Shown piece after piece: positions 54,649-62,638 of a DNA stretch of 64,000 nucleotides. The notes under the pieces were generated by a model that saw nothing but the letters and a program-made list of their open reading frames with translations, did no database searches and was not told the DNA's origin. The translations under genes were made by a program, and so were the position numbers. The stretch is from CAYMAZ01 sp964388575. Lineage in GTDB: Bacteria > Bacteroidota > Bacteroidia > Bacteroidales > DTU049. Location of the stretch: positions 3,302 through 67,301 of the forward strand of contig CAYMAZ010000015.1 in NCBI GenBank assembly GCA_964388575.1. The letters run 5' to 3'. How positions within the stretch are numbered: position 1 is the first letter of the stretch; each line of letters opens with the position of its first letter.

Positions 54649-55705
54649 TAGCAGTTTATTATTTTCAAGAACTGGTGTTACACTGATTTTGATCGTTGCT
54701 TTTGTACTGTCATCATGCAAAAGCGGAAAAAAAGATACTATTGAAAATGATCAATTCGCCAAACTGGCTGAATTTATTGAAACGAATGGTGACTACATAA
54801 ATTCTGAAGATGCACCAGCAGTAACCGGAGCTGAAGAGCTCATGTCCAAAATGGAAGATAATATTCTGATTATCGACATTCGACCTGAAGATCAATTTCT
54901 CCGAAAGCATATTCCCGGAGCTGTCAATGTCCCTTTTTCGGATGTAATTCATTATTTTGAGACAATGATTAACCCTTCTTCTTTCGAAGTGATTTATTTT
55001 ATCTCATCCGATGGACAGGCTGCTGCTTTTGTCAATTCTCTGGTAAGATTGCTCGGATACAGTAACACAAAAACAATTCGTTATGGGATGAGTTCATGGG
55101 ATGAGGAATCTGCTAAACAATATTGGCTCACTTATATTTCTTCCGAATATATTGATAAGTTAAGTATTGAAGAGACACCAAAAAATCCTCCTGGCGACTA
55201 TCCCAAAATCATGTCTGTAATGAATGAACCATATGATGTACTTCGTGAAAGAGCAAAAAACTTGTTAAGCAAACCCTATAACACTTATACGGTTTCTGTT
55301 CCCGAAGTAATGAAAGATCCTTCCGCATTTTATATCATCAATTACTGGGGACATGCATTGTATTCCAAAGGTCATTTGCCCGGTGCCACACAATATACAC
55401 CGAAAAAGTCGCTTATGAGAAATGCAGAACTCAACACACTTCCGGTTGATAAACCAATTGTTGTTTATTGCTTTACAGGGCAACACAGTGCTACCATTAC
55501 GGCATATCTCCGGATATTGGGTTATGACGCGTATTCTCTGAAAAACGGAACAAATGGTTTTATGCACCAAATGCTTGTTGATGATATCGGTCATGCTTTT
55601 ACAGAAAAAAGTATCATGAATTATCCTGTGACAACGAAGAACACTGGCAAAGGAGACGTTCAGATGATAGAGACAAAAAAAGTCAGTCCTCAGGGAGGAT
55701 GTTAA
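54641..55705 (+). CDS. lipoprotein with two rhodanese domains and C-terminal GGC tail
   Basis: A 354-residue lipoprotein (lipobox LSSC, Cys26), so periplasm facing. The start is ATG 54641, overlapping the cytochrome b stop; an in-frame upstream ATG (54551) would fuse the overlapping gene. Rhodanese domain 1 (about residues 60-155: ILIIDIRPEDQF, GAVNVPF) has lost its catalytic Cys (FISSDGQAA). Domain 2 (about 215-310) keeps it (Cys277 in VVYCFTGQHSA). The protein contains only three cysteines: lipid-anchor Cys26, Cys277 and the very last residue Cys354 (SPQGGC). It may accept sulfane sulfur released by the octaheme enzyme. Confidence 0.85.
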   Translation: MNNSSLLFSRTGVTLILIVAFVLSSCKSGKKDTIENDQFAKLAEFIETNGDYINSEDAPAVTGAEELMSKMEDNILIIDIRPEDQFLRKHIPGAVNVPFSDVIHYFETMINPSSFEVIYFISSDGQAAAFVNSLVRLLGYSNTKTIRYGMSSWDEESAKQYWLTYISSEYIDKLSIEETPKNPPGDYPKIMSVMNEPYDVLRERAKNLLSKPYNTYTVSVPEVMKDPSAFYIINYWGHALYSKGHLPGATQYTPKKSLMRNAELNTLPVDKPIVVYCFTGQHSATITAYLRILGYDAYSLKNGTNGFMHQMLVDDIGHAFTEKSIMNYPVTTKNTGKGDVQMIETKKVSPQGGC

Positions 55706-55723
55706 CATAAAAAACATACAAAT

Positions 55724-56236
55724 ATGAGTGAAAAGAAACACAAATACGCAAACCCCTATATGGCAGGATTTGCTTTGGGCCTGACCTTGCTTTTTACAAT
55801 CTGGATCAGCGGACACGGCCTTGGCGCAAGTGGTGCCGTTAAAAACTTCACAATTTCAATTGTACAGAAACTAGCCCCGGATGTGGCGACAAAATCCCAC
55901 TTCTTCGGAAGTTTTGATGTTTCACAGCTTTGGAATCAATGGATTGTCATTATGTTTATCGGTGTCATGCTGGGTGGATTTCTGTCAGGTGCCATAGCAG
56001 GAAGACTGAAATTTCAGGTTGACAGAGGTCCCCGGTCAGGAGTAGCTGCACGTCTCATCTTTGCCGTAATTGGCGGAGTATTTTTCGGGATCGGGGCCCA
56101 GTTGGGAAGAGGCTGTACGAGCGGGGCTGCTCTCAGTGGAATGGCTGTCCTTTCTACTTCCGGCATCCTGACAATGATGGCAATTTTCGGGACAGGATTC
56201 GCCATTGCGTTTTTGTTCAGAAAACTATGGGTGTAA
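55724..56236 (+). CDS. YeeE/YedE-type sulfur transporter, N-terminal half
   Basis: A 170-residue half-size YeeE/YedE membrane protein; full-length relatives such as the thiosulfate importer TsuA have about 330-360 residues. Four to five helices, with the conserved Cys motif GRGCTSGAALSG (Cys131), which in characterised members binds sulfur compounds. Its partner half is encoded at 56791, separated by an inserted element. Starts 19 bp after the rhodanese lipoprotein. Confidence 0.88.
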   Translation: MSEKKHKYANPYMAGFALGLTLLFTIWISGHGLGASGAVKNFTISIVQKLAPDVATKSHFFGSFDVSQLWNQWIVIMFIGVMLGGFLSGAIAGRLKFQVDRGPRSGVAARLIFAVIGGVFFGIGAQLGRGCTSGAALSGMAVLSTSGILTMMAIFGTGFAIAFLFRKLWV

Positions 56237-56273
56237 TGAAAACACTTAAAGAATGTTCTTTAATAATCATTTT

Positions 56274-56752
56274 TTAATGAATAACATATAACACTTAATG
56301 AATAATGAATAAGGGCAGTAGTGCGGAGGAATATAGAAGCAAATATGATCTTGAAGAAAGACTTATTGGTTTTGGGCTTCAGGTGATAGAGGTTGTTGAA
56401 CTTTTGCCCAAATCCACAATCGGTCAGATCATTGGAAACCAATTACTGAGATCAGGGACTTCCTCTGCCTATAATTACGGTGAGGCTCAAGTTGCAGAAT
56501 CAAGAAATGATTTTATTCATAAAATGAAGATTTGTTTAAAAGAACTGAAGGAATGTAATATTGGCATTCAGTTTATTATGAGAAAACCTTTGATCCGGGA
56601 TCTGACATTAATTCAAAATCTTGAAAGAGAATGTAAAGAACTTATTTCAATTTTCGTAAAAAGCATAGAAACTGCAAACATAAACAAACAGCTATATACA
56701 ACCACAAAAAAACAAAACACTTAATCATTATTCATTTTATGTTATTCATTAA
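56274..56752. mobile_element. IVP-like element: four-helix-bundle gene bracketed by inverted repeats
   Basis: Left arm TTAATGAATAACATA (56274-56288) plus AATGAATAATGA (56297-56308) reappear in inverted order on the right as TATGTTATTCATTAA (56738-56752) and TCATTATTCATT (56725-56736). The arms abut the start and stop of the enclosed gene, so the unit is little more than one gene with inverted ends. It separates the two halves of a transporter that otherwise form one operon. No transposase is inside, and the host gene frames are not interrupted. Confidence 0.7.
56305..56724 (+). CDS. four helix bundle protein (S23/23S-IVP-like)
   Basis: A 139-residue four-helix bundle protein of the 23S rRNA intervening-sequence (IVP) type, with typical LIGFGLQVIEVVELLPK, NQLLRSGTSSAYNYGEAQVAES and KMKICLKELKECNIGIQ helices and a final LISIFVKSIETA. 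Such proteins are encoded inside rRNA insertions and in scattered genomic cassettes, and relatives are accessory (Avd) proteins of diversity-generating retroelements. There is no rRNA or reverse transcriptase here. Its start codon lies in the left inverted-repeat arm. Confidence 0.85.
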   Translation: MNKGSSAEEYRSKYDLEERLIGFGLQVIEVVELLPKSTIGQIIGNQLLRSGTSSAYNYGEAQVAESRNDFIHKMKICLKELKECNIGIQFIMRKPLIRDLTLIQNLERECKELISIFVKSIETANINKQLYTTTKKQNT

Positions 56753-56790
56753 TCATTCAAATTGTATTAAAAATATTAAATAATATCAAT

Positions 56791-58014
56791 ATGGCTCCAC
56801 TTCTTCCATTTGAAATCATCTCTCCCGGCTGGGGACTCGTCATCATGTTTCTCATTGGGATTTCCTTCGGATTTATCCTTGAGTCGGCCGGATTTTCATC
56901 ATCCCGAAAACTGGTTGGAATTTTCTACGGCTATGATTTTGTTGTGCTGAAAGTATTTTTTACAGCCGGACTGACAGCCATGATCGGACTCATTTTTATG
57001 CAGTATTTCGGATTCATTGATATGTCTGCTGTATTCATTAATTCAAATTTTTTATGGAGTACACTCGCAGGAGGGGTCATCATGGGTTTCGGATTCATCA
57101 TGGGTGGATTCTGTCCGGGAACTTCAGTCACAGCCGCAATGATCGGAAAAATTGATGCTTGGTTCTTTATTGCGGGAATTTTTATTGGGATCTTCATATT
57201 CGGAACTTTTAATCCTACTTTCAACCGCTTGTTCAGTGGTTATTATTTCGACAGCGAGCAGATACACAACACACTTGGTATGCAGCGCGGATGGTTTGTC
57301 TTTCTTATGATCATGATGGCTGTAGTCGCTTTTGCTGTGGGTCATCATTTTGAAGACAAGGCAAAACAGGGGTTGAAGCCTACAAACAGAAAGTTTTCAT
57401 CTTACAAAATTGAAATATTTTTTATCATTCTGCTTGGAATCATCATTATTCGTATTCCTGAGAAAAGTGCCCGCTCATATTTTCAACCCGGTGAAAAAAC
57501 AATTCTGAATGAACTTGTTTCTCAGGATAGATATATCCATACTGATGAATTTGCATACAGCATCATGCATCAGCTGAAAGATTTTCATATTATTGATGTC
57601 AGAACCCCTCAGGAATTTTCACTGATGAATTTTCCCGGCTCAATCAATGTTCCCTTTGAAACTCTGGTAGACAGAGGTACCAAAGATCTTTTTCAAATGA
57701 GTGGAAAGAAAGTGCTGATTTCAAATGGTGAAACACTTGCGTCAAAGGCCTGGATATTTGCACGACGCAGCGGATTCAGTGATGTGTATGTTTTGAAAAA
57801 CGGGATTAACGGATTTATAAGAGAGATATTTTATCCTCAGCCTCCTGCTGAAGATGAATTCAGACAATCAATTTTTGATGATTATCAGTTCCGTAATAAG
57901 GCGGCATCCTTTTTCAAAGAAGGTGAAATTCTGCTCATTGCACCTTCACAGAAGAAAGTTTCTGTACCTGCTGACAATGCACCAAAAATCGCACCCACAG
58001 CCGGAGGTTGTTAA
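56791..58014 (+). CDS. YeeE/YedE transporter C-terminal half fused to a degenerate rhodanese, GGC tail
   Basis: A 407-residue fusion. Residues 1-220 are the second YeeE half with about six helices and the conserved GGFCPGTS (Cys108). Residues about 240-345 are a rhodanese domain (FHIIDVRTPQEF, GSINVPFE, NGINGFI) whose catalytic Cys is replaced by Ser311 (LISNGETLAS). The only cysteines are Cys108 and the last residue Cys407 (PTAGGC). The protein thus has a transport Cys and a terminal thiol but no active rhodanese. An extension of 55 residues links the domain to the tail. Confidence 0.85.
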   Translation: MAPLLPFEIISPGWGLVIMFLIGISFGFILESAGFSSSRKLVGIFYGYDFVVLKVFFTAGLTAMIGLIFMQYFGFIDMSAVFINSNFLWSTLAGGVIMGFGFIMGGFCPGTSVTAAMIGKIDAWFFIAGIFIGIFIFGTFNPTFNRLFSGYYFDSEQIHNTLGMQRGWFVFLMIMMAVVAFAVGHHFEDKAKQGLKPTNRKFSSYKIEIFFIILLGIIIIRIPEKSARSYFQPGEKTILNELVSQDRYIHTDEFAYSIMHQLKDFHIIDVRTPQEFSLMNFPGSINVPFETLVDRGTKDLFQMSGKKVLISNGETLASKAWIFARRSGFSDVYVLKNGINGFIREIFYPQPPAEDEFRQSIFDDYQFRNKAASFFKEGEILLIAPSQKKVSVPADNAPKIAPTAGGC

Positions 58015-58039
58015 TGTTTAACTTTAATGCACAAAAATC

Positions 58040-58621
58040 ATGTTTCAAATAAATGCAAATCCTTTAAGAGTCAGTGTAACAGTGTTTACCGGTATAATCA
58101 TTTTATTCATGTTTGTTCAGAAATGTGCTCCCGGCAGATATGAAACACCTGTCAATGAAAGTCTCAGAGAAGAGATCAGCGGAAATCCGTTGACACTGCA
58201 CGAACTCAGAACATTACTCAGTCAGCAGGACAGGAATTTTCAGCTGGTTGATATTAGAACACCCGAAGAATACAATGCCGGTCATTTAAAAGATGCTGTT
58301 AACATTCCAACTAAAACATTATTTGACAAAAAGAACAGAAAAATATTACGCAAACAGCAAAATATCATCTATTGCAGTACTGAATCCATGGCACATTCAG
58401 CTGCATTCCTGCTCAGACAATGCGGATATGATTGTCGCCCTGTCAATGGCAATTATAACATTATTCAGACTCATGTCATAGATTCATTTGAACCAGCATT
58501 CGGATTCTTCAGTGAAGAGAAACAGCATTACAATTACCCGATGTATATAAAACAACAGGATGCCCCGGAAGAATTCAAAGTGGATAAAAAATCCGAAATT
58601 ATTATACAATCAGGATGTTAA
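58040..58621 (+). CDS. membrane-anchored rhodanese, C-terminal SGC
   Basis: A 193-residue protein: N-terminal helix (PLRVSVTVFTGIIILFMFV) anchoring it in the inner membrane, then a rhodanese domain (about residues 50-145) with FQLVDIRTPEEYNAGHL and an intact catalytic Cys112 in IIYCSTESMAHSA. A helical linker leads to the terminal IIIQSGC, so the chain again ends in Cys193. Also Cys29, Cys128 and Cys132. It starts 26 bp after the YeeE-rhodanese gene. Confidence 0.85.
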   Translation: MFQINANPLRVSVTVFTGIIILFMFVQKCAPGRYETPVNESLREEISGNPLTLHELRTLLSQQDRNFQLVDIRTPEEYNAGHLKDAVNIPTKTLFDKKNRKILRKQQNIIYCSTESMAHSAAFLLRQCGYDCRPVNGNYNIIQTHVIDSFEPAFGFFSEEKQHYNYPMYIKQQDAPEEFKVDKKSEIIIQSGC

Positions 58622-58659
58622 CCCAGGTAAAAATATGATTATTATCTTGAAAGCCAGTC

Positions 58660-59268
58660 ATGAAGTCTGATAAAATCGAACTGAGTTCACTGGAATTACT
58701 CAGAGATTTTGCAGAAGTAACAGGTCGAATAATTGAAACCACTGAGGACAAGTTGACCTCAACTGGATTTCTTTCACATCAACATACCAAAAGAACAGCA
58801 TTCATTCCTTTCGATTCAGGGAATCATGTGGTTTTTCACTGGTACAACAATCCAAAAGGGTTTTCTGCCTATTCAATGTACTGTGGGATACTTTTCACAA
58901 CAAATATTAAGGAAAACATACAAATTTGCTTTCGTAAAAGGTTTTTTGTTGATTGTATGAATTTTAATCTTTCAGAAAAAAGACACAAAACAGGTTATGA
59001 AATATTCGATTCAAAATGCACCATCACCGGAGAAAACTTTGATCAGATCTATCACCTGCTGAAACCAGATTTATTGAATACCATCATTGAACTCTTTGAA
59101 ACTGATCAGCGGATCAGAATTTTAATAAACTCTTTTTCACCTGACTTTGGACCATTCAAAAATCAGAAAAATTTAACTGGAATTGTAATTAAGGATTTCT
59201 GGATATTTGACAGCACGATCATCGAAAAAATGTTTCAGATTTCAATAAAACTGAAGAATTATTTATAA
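58660..59268 (+). CDS. unknown 202-residue protein in the sulfur operon
   Basis: No family recognised. A soluble alpha/beta pattern with an opening helix (SSLELLRDFAEVTGRI), HVVFHWYNNPKGFSAYSMYCG and a long C-terminal helix (DSTIIEKMFQISIKLKNYL). Three cysteines are scattered, without a metal pattern. It sits between the rhodanese and the RimK-like gene on the same strand. Confidence 0.5.
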   Translation: MKSDKIELSSLELLRDFAEVTGRIIETTEDKLTSTGFLSHQHTKRTAFIPFDSGNHVVFHWYNNPKGFSAYSMYCGILFTTNIKENIQICFRKRFFVDCMNFNLSEKRHKTGYEIFDSKCTITGENFDQIYHLLKPDLLNTIIELFETDQRIRILINSFSPDFGPFKNQKNLTGIVIKDFWIFDSTIIEKMFQISIKLKNYL

Positions 59269-59362
59269 ATAGCAAATGATTTATTGCATAATTTTGTACT
59301 GCATTAAATATATTCAACTCACCATGAACATGAAACCCAGGGTTATTCAATAGGTAGCAAAA

Positions 59363-60829
59363 ATGAAAAATGTACTAATTCTCCTGGACTCCCTGTCACA
59401 ATGGAAGCCATATTACAAGACAGACAGCATTCTTACTGCAGCTGAGTATCTTCAAAACCAATCATCAGATATCAGTCCTGTTTTGGTGCTCAATTTATGC
59501 AATGATATTACATACAATTCGGATGGATATTATTGTTCTCTTCTTGCCCAGGCCCGTGGTCACAAAGTTATCCCAAGTGCCGAGGTTCTGAATAAGCTTG
59601 AATCCGGAGCAGGAATTAGAATGGACTCAAATATGCATAAAATCTGCAATCAGTGGATAGAAAAAAATAATATTACGAGTGAATCATGGTATCTCGATAT
59701 TTTTTTTGGAACATGTGCAGAAAAGCAACTTGAAAAAATTGCACGATTCATTTTTGATCAATACTCCTATCCCATCTTGCGAGTTGTGTTGAACAATAAG
59801 CGAAGAAATCAGATCGAGGCAGTCAATCCACTGAAGTTGTCAGAACTGGATGAGAATCAGCAAACATTATTCGCAGAGGCCTTAGATAAATTCAGCACCA
59901 AAGTCTGGAGAACACCCCGTTCAAAAAAAATGCCTCGCTATGATATTGCAATCTACCATCATCCTGAAGAACCATTTCCTCCAAGCAATAAAAAGGCACT
60001 GTCAAAATTTGTTGATCTTGCAAAACGCATGAATATCCATGCAGAACTGATCACCGAAGCAGACATCAGCAGACTGATGGAATTTGATGCCCTGTTCATG
60101 CGCCAGACCACTTCCCTGAACCACATCACCTATCAGGTTTGTCAGAAAGCCAAACAGGCAGACCTGGTTGTTATTGATGATCCAATGTCAATTATCAGAT
60201 GCACCAACAAAGTGTATATCAGCGAATTACTTCAGAAGGAAGGCATTCCTGCCCCAAAATCGATGTTACTGTTTAAAAATGATCTTTCAGACTATGAAGA
60301 AATTATAAGTGAAATTGGTTCTCCCTTTATTTTAAAAATTCCCGACGGTTCATTTTCTCACGGTATTGCAAAAATTTCAGATAAAAAACAATTTACAGAA
60401 CAGATCGATACCTTTTTCTGCAAATCATCAATCACCATTGCCCAGGAGTTCCTGCCCACAGAGTTTGACTGGAGAATTGGCATCCTGAACGGTGAAGCAT
60501 TATATGCATGTAAATATTTTATGGTCAACGGACACTGGCAGATTTACTATCATCAGAATTCAGGGAAAAGTCAATCCGGAACAACAGAAACAATACCCAT
60601 CTATCAGGTTCCGAAAGTGATCATTAAAAATGCCATTCGTGCTGCTTCACTCATAGGAAAAGGATTGTACGGAGTTGATCTGAAAATGGTCAATGGTGAA
60701 GCCGTGGTAATTGAAATCAACGACAACCCCAGCATCGATTATGGTATTGAAGATGCAATTCTCGGTGATGAGTTATATTACAGGATTTTGAATGAGTTTG
60801 TCAGAGCCCTGGAACAAAAGCATCAGTAA
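59363..60829 (+). CDS. RimK-like ATP-grasp ligase with RLAN-type N-terminal domain
   Basis: A 488-residue ATP-grasp peptide/amino-acid ligase. The N-terminal 200 residues resemble the RLAN domain found before some RimK-like enzymes (LILLDSLSQWKP, LVLNLCNDITYNSDGYYCSLLAQARGHKVIPSAEVL). The C-terminal ATP-grasp includes MRQTTSLNHITYQVCQKA, SPFILKIPDGSFSHGI (Lys for ATP), EFLPTEFDWRIGILNGEALYACKYFM, GLYGVDLKMVNGEAVVIEINDNPSID (Asp/Glu/Asn magnesium ligands). The likely reaction is attaching an amino acid to a carboxylate. TAATTTTG at 59289-59296 is a candidate -7 element before it. Confidence 0.85.
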   Translation: MKNVLILLDSLSQWKPYYKTDSILTAAEYLQNQSSDISPVLVLNLCNDITYNSDGYYCSLLAQARGHKVIPSAEVLNKLESGAGIRMDSNMHKICNQWIEKNNITSESWYLDIFFGTCAEKQLEKIARFIFDQYSYPILRVVLNNKRRNQIEAVNPLKLSELDENQQTLFAEALDKFSTKVWRTPRSKKMPRYDIAIYHHPEEPFPPSNKKALSKFVDLAKRMNIHAELITEADISRLMEFDALFMRQTTSLNHITYQVCQKAKQADLVVIDDPMSIIRCTNKVYISELLQKEGIPAPKSMLLFKNDLSDYEEIISEIGSPFILKIPDGSFSHGIAKISDKKQFTEQIDTFFCKSSITIAQEFLPTEFDWRIGILNGEALYACKYFMVNGHWQIYYHQNSGKSQSGTTETIPIYQVPKVIIKNAIRAASLIGKGLYGVDLKMVNGEAVVIEINDNPSIDYGIEDAILGDELYYRILNEFVRALEQKHQ

Positions 60830-60832
60830 GCG

Positions 60833-61285
60833 ATGGATCAGAAAATTTCAATCAGAAAAGTTGCACACCAAGATCTTCCTGACATTCTTCGAATTGAAAA
60901 TGAAAGTTTTAATTCAGAAGCCTTTTCAAAACAGCAATTTATCAGACATCTAAAAAATCCAAACAGTTTTTTTCTGGCAGCAGTTTTGAAGAGCAAAATT
61001 GCGGGATATATCATCTTGCTGAAACGCAGCGGAAGCAAGAATCTGAGGATATATTCAATTGCTGTCTCAAAAGAATCAAGAAATCGACACATCGGAACAT
61101 TGCTCCTGAATATATCTGAAAAAATTGCAGAAGCAGAAAACAAAACAGCAATCACTCTTGAAGTGAGCATTAATAATCCTGGGGCCATCGCATTTTACAA
61201 CAAACATGGCTTTACTATTTCAGGCAGAATTTCCGTTTATTATCTCGATGGTAGCGATGCATTGAAAATGATCAAGTACATTTAA
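60833..61285 (+). CDS. GNAT N-acetyltransferase (RimI-like)
   Basis: A 150-residue GNAT acetyltransferase. The opening IRKVAHQDLPDILRIENESF, the acetyl-CoA-binding SIAVSKESRNRHIGTLLL loop and ITLEVSINNPGAIAFYNKHGFTI are typical of the RimI group. It starts 3 bp after the RimK-like gene, so the two probably act together; ligase plus acetyltransferase suggests a capped peptide or modified metabolite product, but that is an inference. Confidence 0.88.
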   Translation: MDQKISIRKVAHQDLPDILRIENESFNSEAFSKQQFIRHLKNPNSFFLAAVLKSKIAGYIILLKRSGSKNLRIYSIAVSKESRNRHIGTLLLNISEKIAEAENKTAITLEVSINNPGAIAFYNKHGFTISGRISVYYLDGSDALKMIKYI

Positions 61286-61364
61286 AAAAATTACACTTCG
61301 TTATACAATCAGACACATAATTTCCTTAATTTCGCATTGTTCATTTTACCATAACTGAGAGATT

Positions 61365-62588
61365 ATGACAGAACAAAATACAAAACGCCAGACCTGGCAG
61401 TTTCCATGGAGTTACAGAGAAAGTTTCATAATTTCTTTCGGGCTCCTGCTCGTTGGTTTCATTCTTGAATACTTTTCACAGGGAAAAATTGTTCAGTTAC
61501 CATCCTGGCCTGTAAATCTTTATCTTTTAATTGCCTTTTTACTCTATCTTATTCTGACACATTATCTTGCCAGAGGACCAGTAATGACCTGGCTCTCATC
61601 GGTTCCGGCCGCAATGGCAAGCATGACAGTGTTCACAATGCTGATCCTGCTCATGGGTTTTATTCCACAGGGACAGCCATCAGGTTTTGCAGGTAAAATC
61701 GGTCTTAATCACGTGCATACAAGCAAACCGTATATCATCATTGCCATCTTTATGCTAACAGTGCTTGGAAACACAATTCTGAAAAGATTAAGCCGAAAAA
61801 TGAATCTTAAAAATGCAGCATTTATGCTCAATCATGTCGGATTGTTTATTATTCTCACAGCAGCATCAATCGGCAGCAGTGATCTTTTAAGACTGGAAAT
61901 GCGCATCAAACAGGGAGAATCAACAAATATTGCATTCCCTGATGAAAGACACCAGGCGCAAATGCCATTTGAACTTCATTTAAAATCATTCACCATTGAG
62001 GAATATCCTCCCGAACTTATGATTTTTGATGCAAAAACCGGGTTTCCAATTATTGAAAAAGGCTCAAAACTACCGTTTATTATAGCCGGAAAAAAGGGCA
62101 ACATACTGGACTATGAATTTGAAGTGATGTCAATGCTTCCATACGCCGTGCCGGTTGGAGAAGGATATATTTCAACTGAGCAGTTCGGAAGCACTCACGC
62201 TGCTTTGATACGAATCTCAGGAAACAATTTTTCAGCTGAAGAATGGATATCGTGCGGAAACTTCATGTATCCCCCTAAATATGCGCCTCTGAATTCACAG
62301 CATATTCTTGGTATGGCAAACCCAAAAGTAAAAAAATACATATCTGTTGTAGATCTGACAAGAGACGGTAAAACCATTCATGGTAATTCTGAAATCAGTG
62401 TCAACAATCCACTGAAACACAAAAAGTGGAAAATCTATCAGCACAGTTATGACGGAGAAATGGGACGATGGTCACAGATGAGCATGTTTGAAATTATTCG
62501 CGATCCATGGCTGCCTGTCGTGTATACTGGTATTTTTATGATGCTCCTCGGTAGTGTTTATTTACTCTGGGTCGGCAGAAAGTTGTAG
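61365..62588 (+). CDS. ResB/CcsB-like cytochrome c biogenesis protein
   Basis: A 407-residue membrane protein of the ResB (Ccs1) family, which with CcsA delivers and attaches haem to apocytochromes c (system II). Four hydrophobic helices (IISFGLLLVGFILEYF, LLIAFLLYLILTHYL-like, MTVFTMLILLMGF, IIAIFMLTVLG) precede a large periplasmic domain (about 180-370) and a final helix GIFMMLLGSVYLLWV. Somewhat shorter than ResB of Gram-positive bacteria. Next to CcsA and downstream of an eight-haem cytochrome gene. Confidence 0.85.
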   Translation: MTEQNTKRQTWQFPWSYRESFIISFGLLLVGFILEYFSQGKIVQLPSWPVNLYLLIAFLLYLILTHYLARGPVMTWLSSVPAAMASMTVFTMLILLMGFIPQGQPSGFAGKIGLNHVHTSKPYIIIAIFMLTVLGNTILKRLSRKMNLKNAAFMLNHVGLFIILTAASIGSSDLLRLEMRIKQGESTNIAFPDERHQAQMPFELHLKSFTIEEYPPELMIFDAKTGFPIIEKGSKLPFIIAGKKGNILDYEFEVMSMLPYAVPVGEGYISTEQFGSTHAALIRISGNNFSAEEWISCGNFMYPPKYAPLNSQHILGMANPKVKKYISVVDLTRDGKTIHGNSEISVNNPLKHKKWKIYQHSYDGEMGRWSQMSMFEIIRDPWLPVVYTGIFMMLLGSVYLLWVGRKL

Positions 62589-62638
62589 TAATTTTGTTCC
62601 TTTAATAGCTATTCACTATTCACTAATAACTAATAACT

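Noticed and set aside
62589..62638. TATTCAC/TAATAAC repeats before ccsA as a regulatory array
   Set aside because: They are short imperfect AT-rich repeats of the common intergenic type and no binding site is recognisable.
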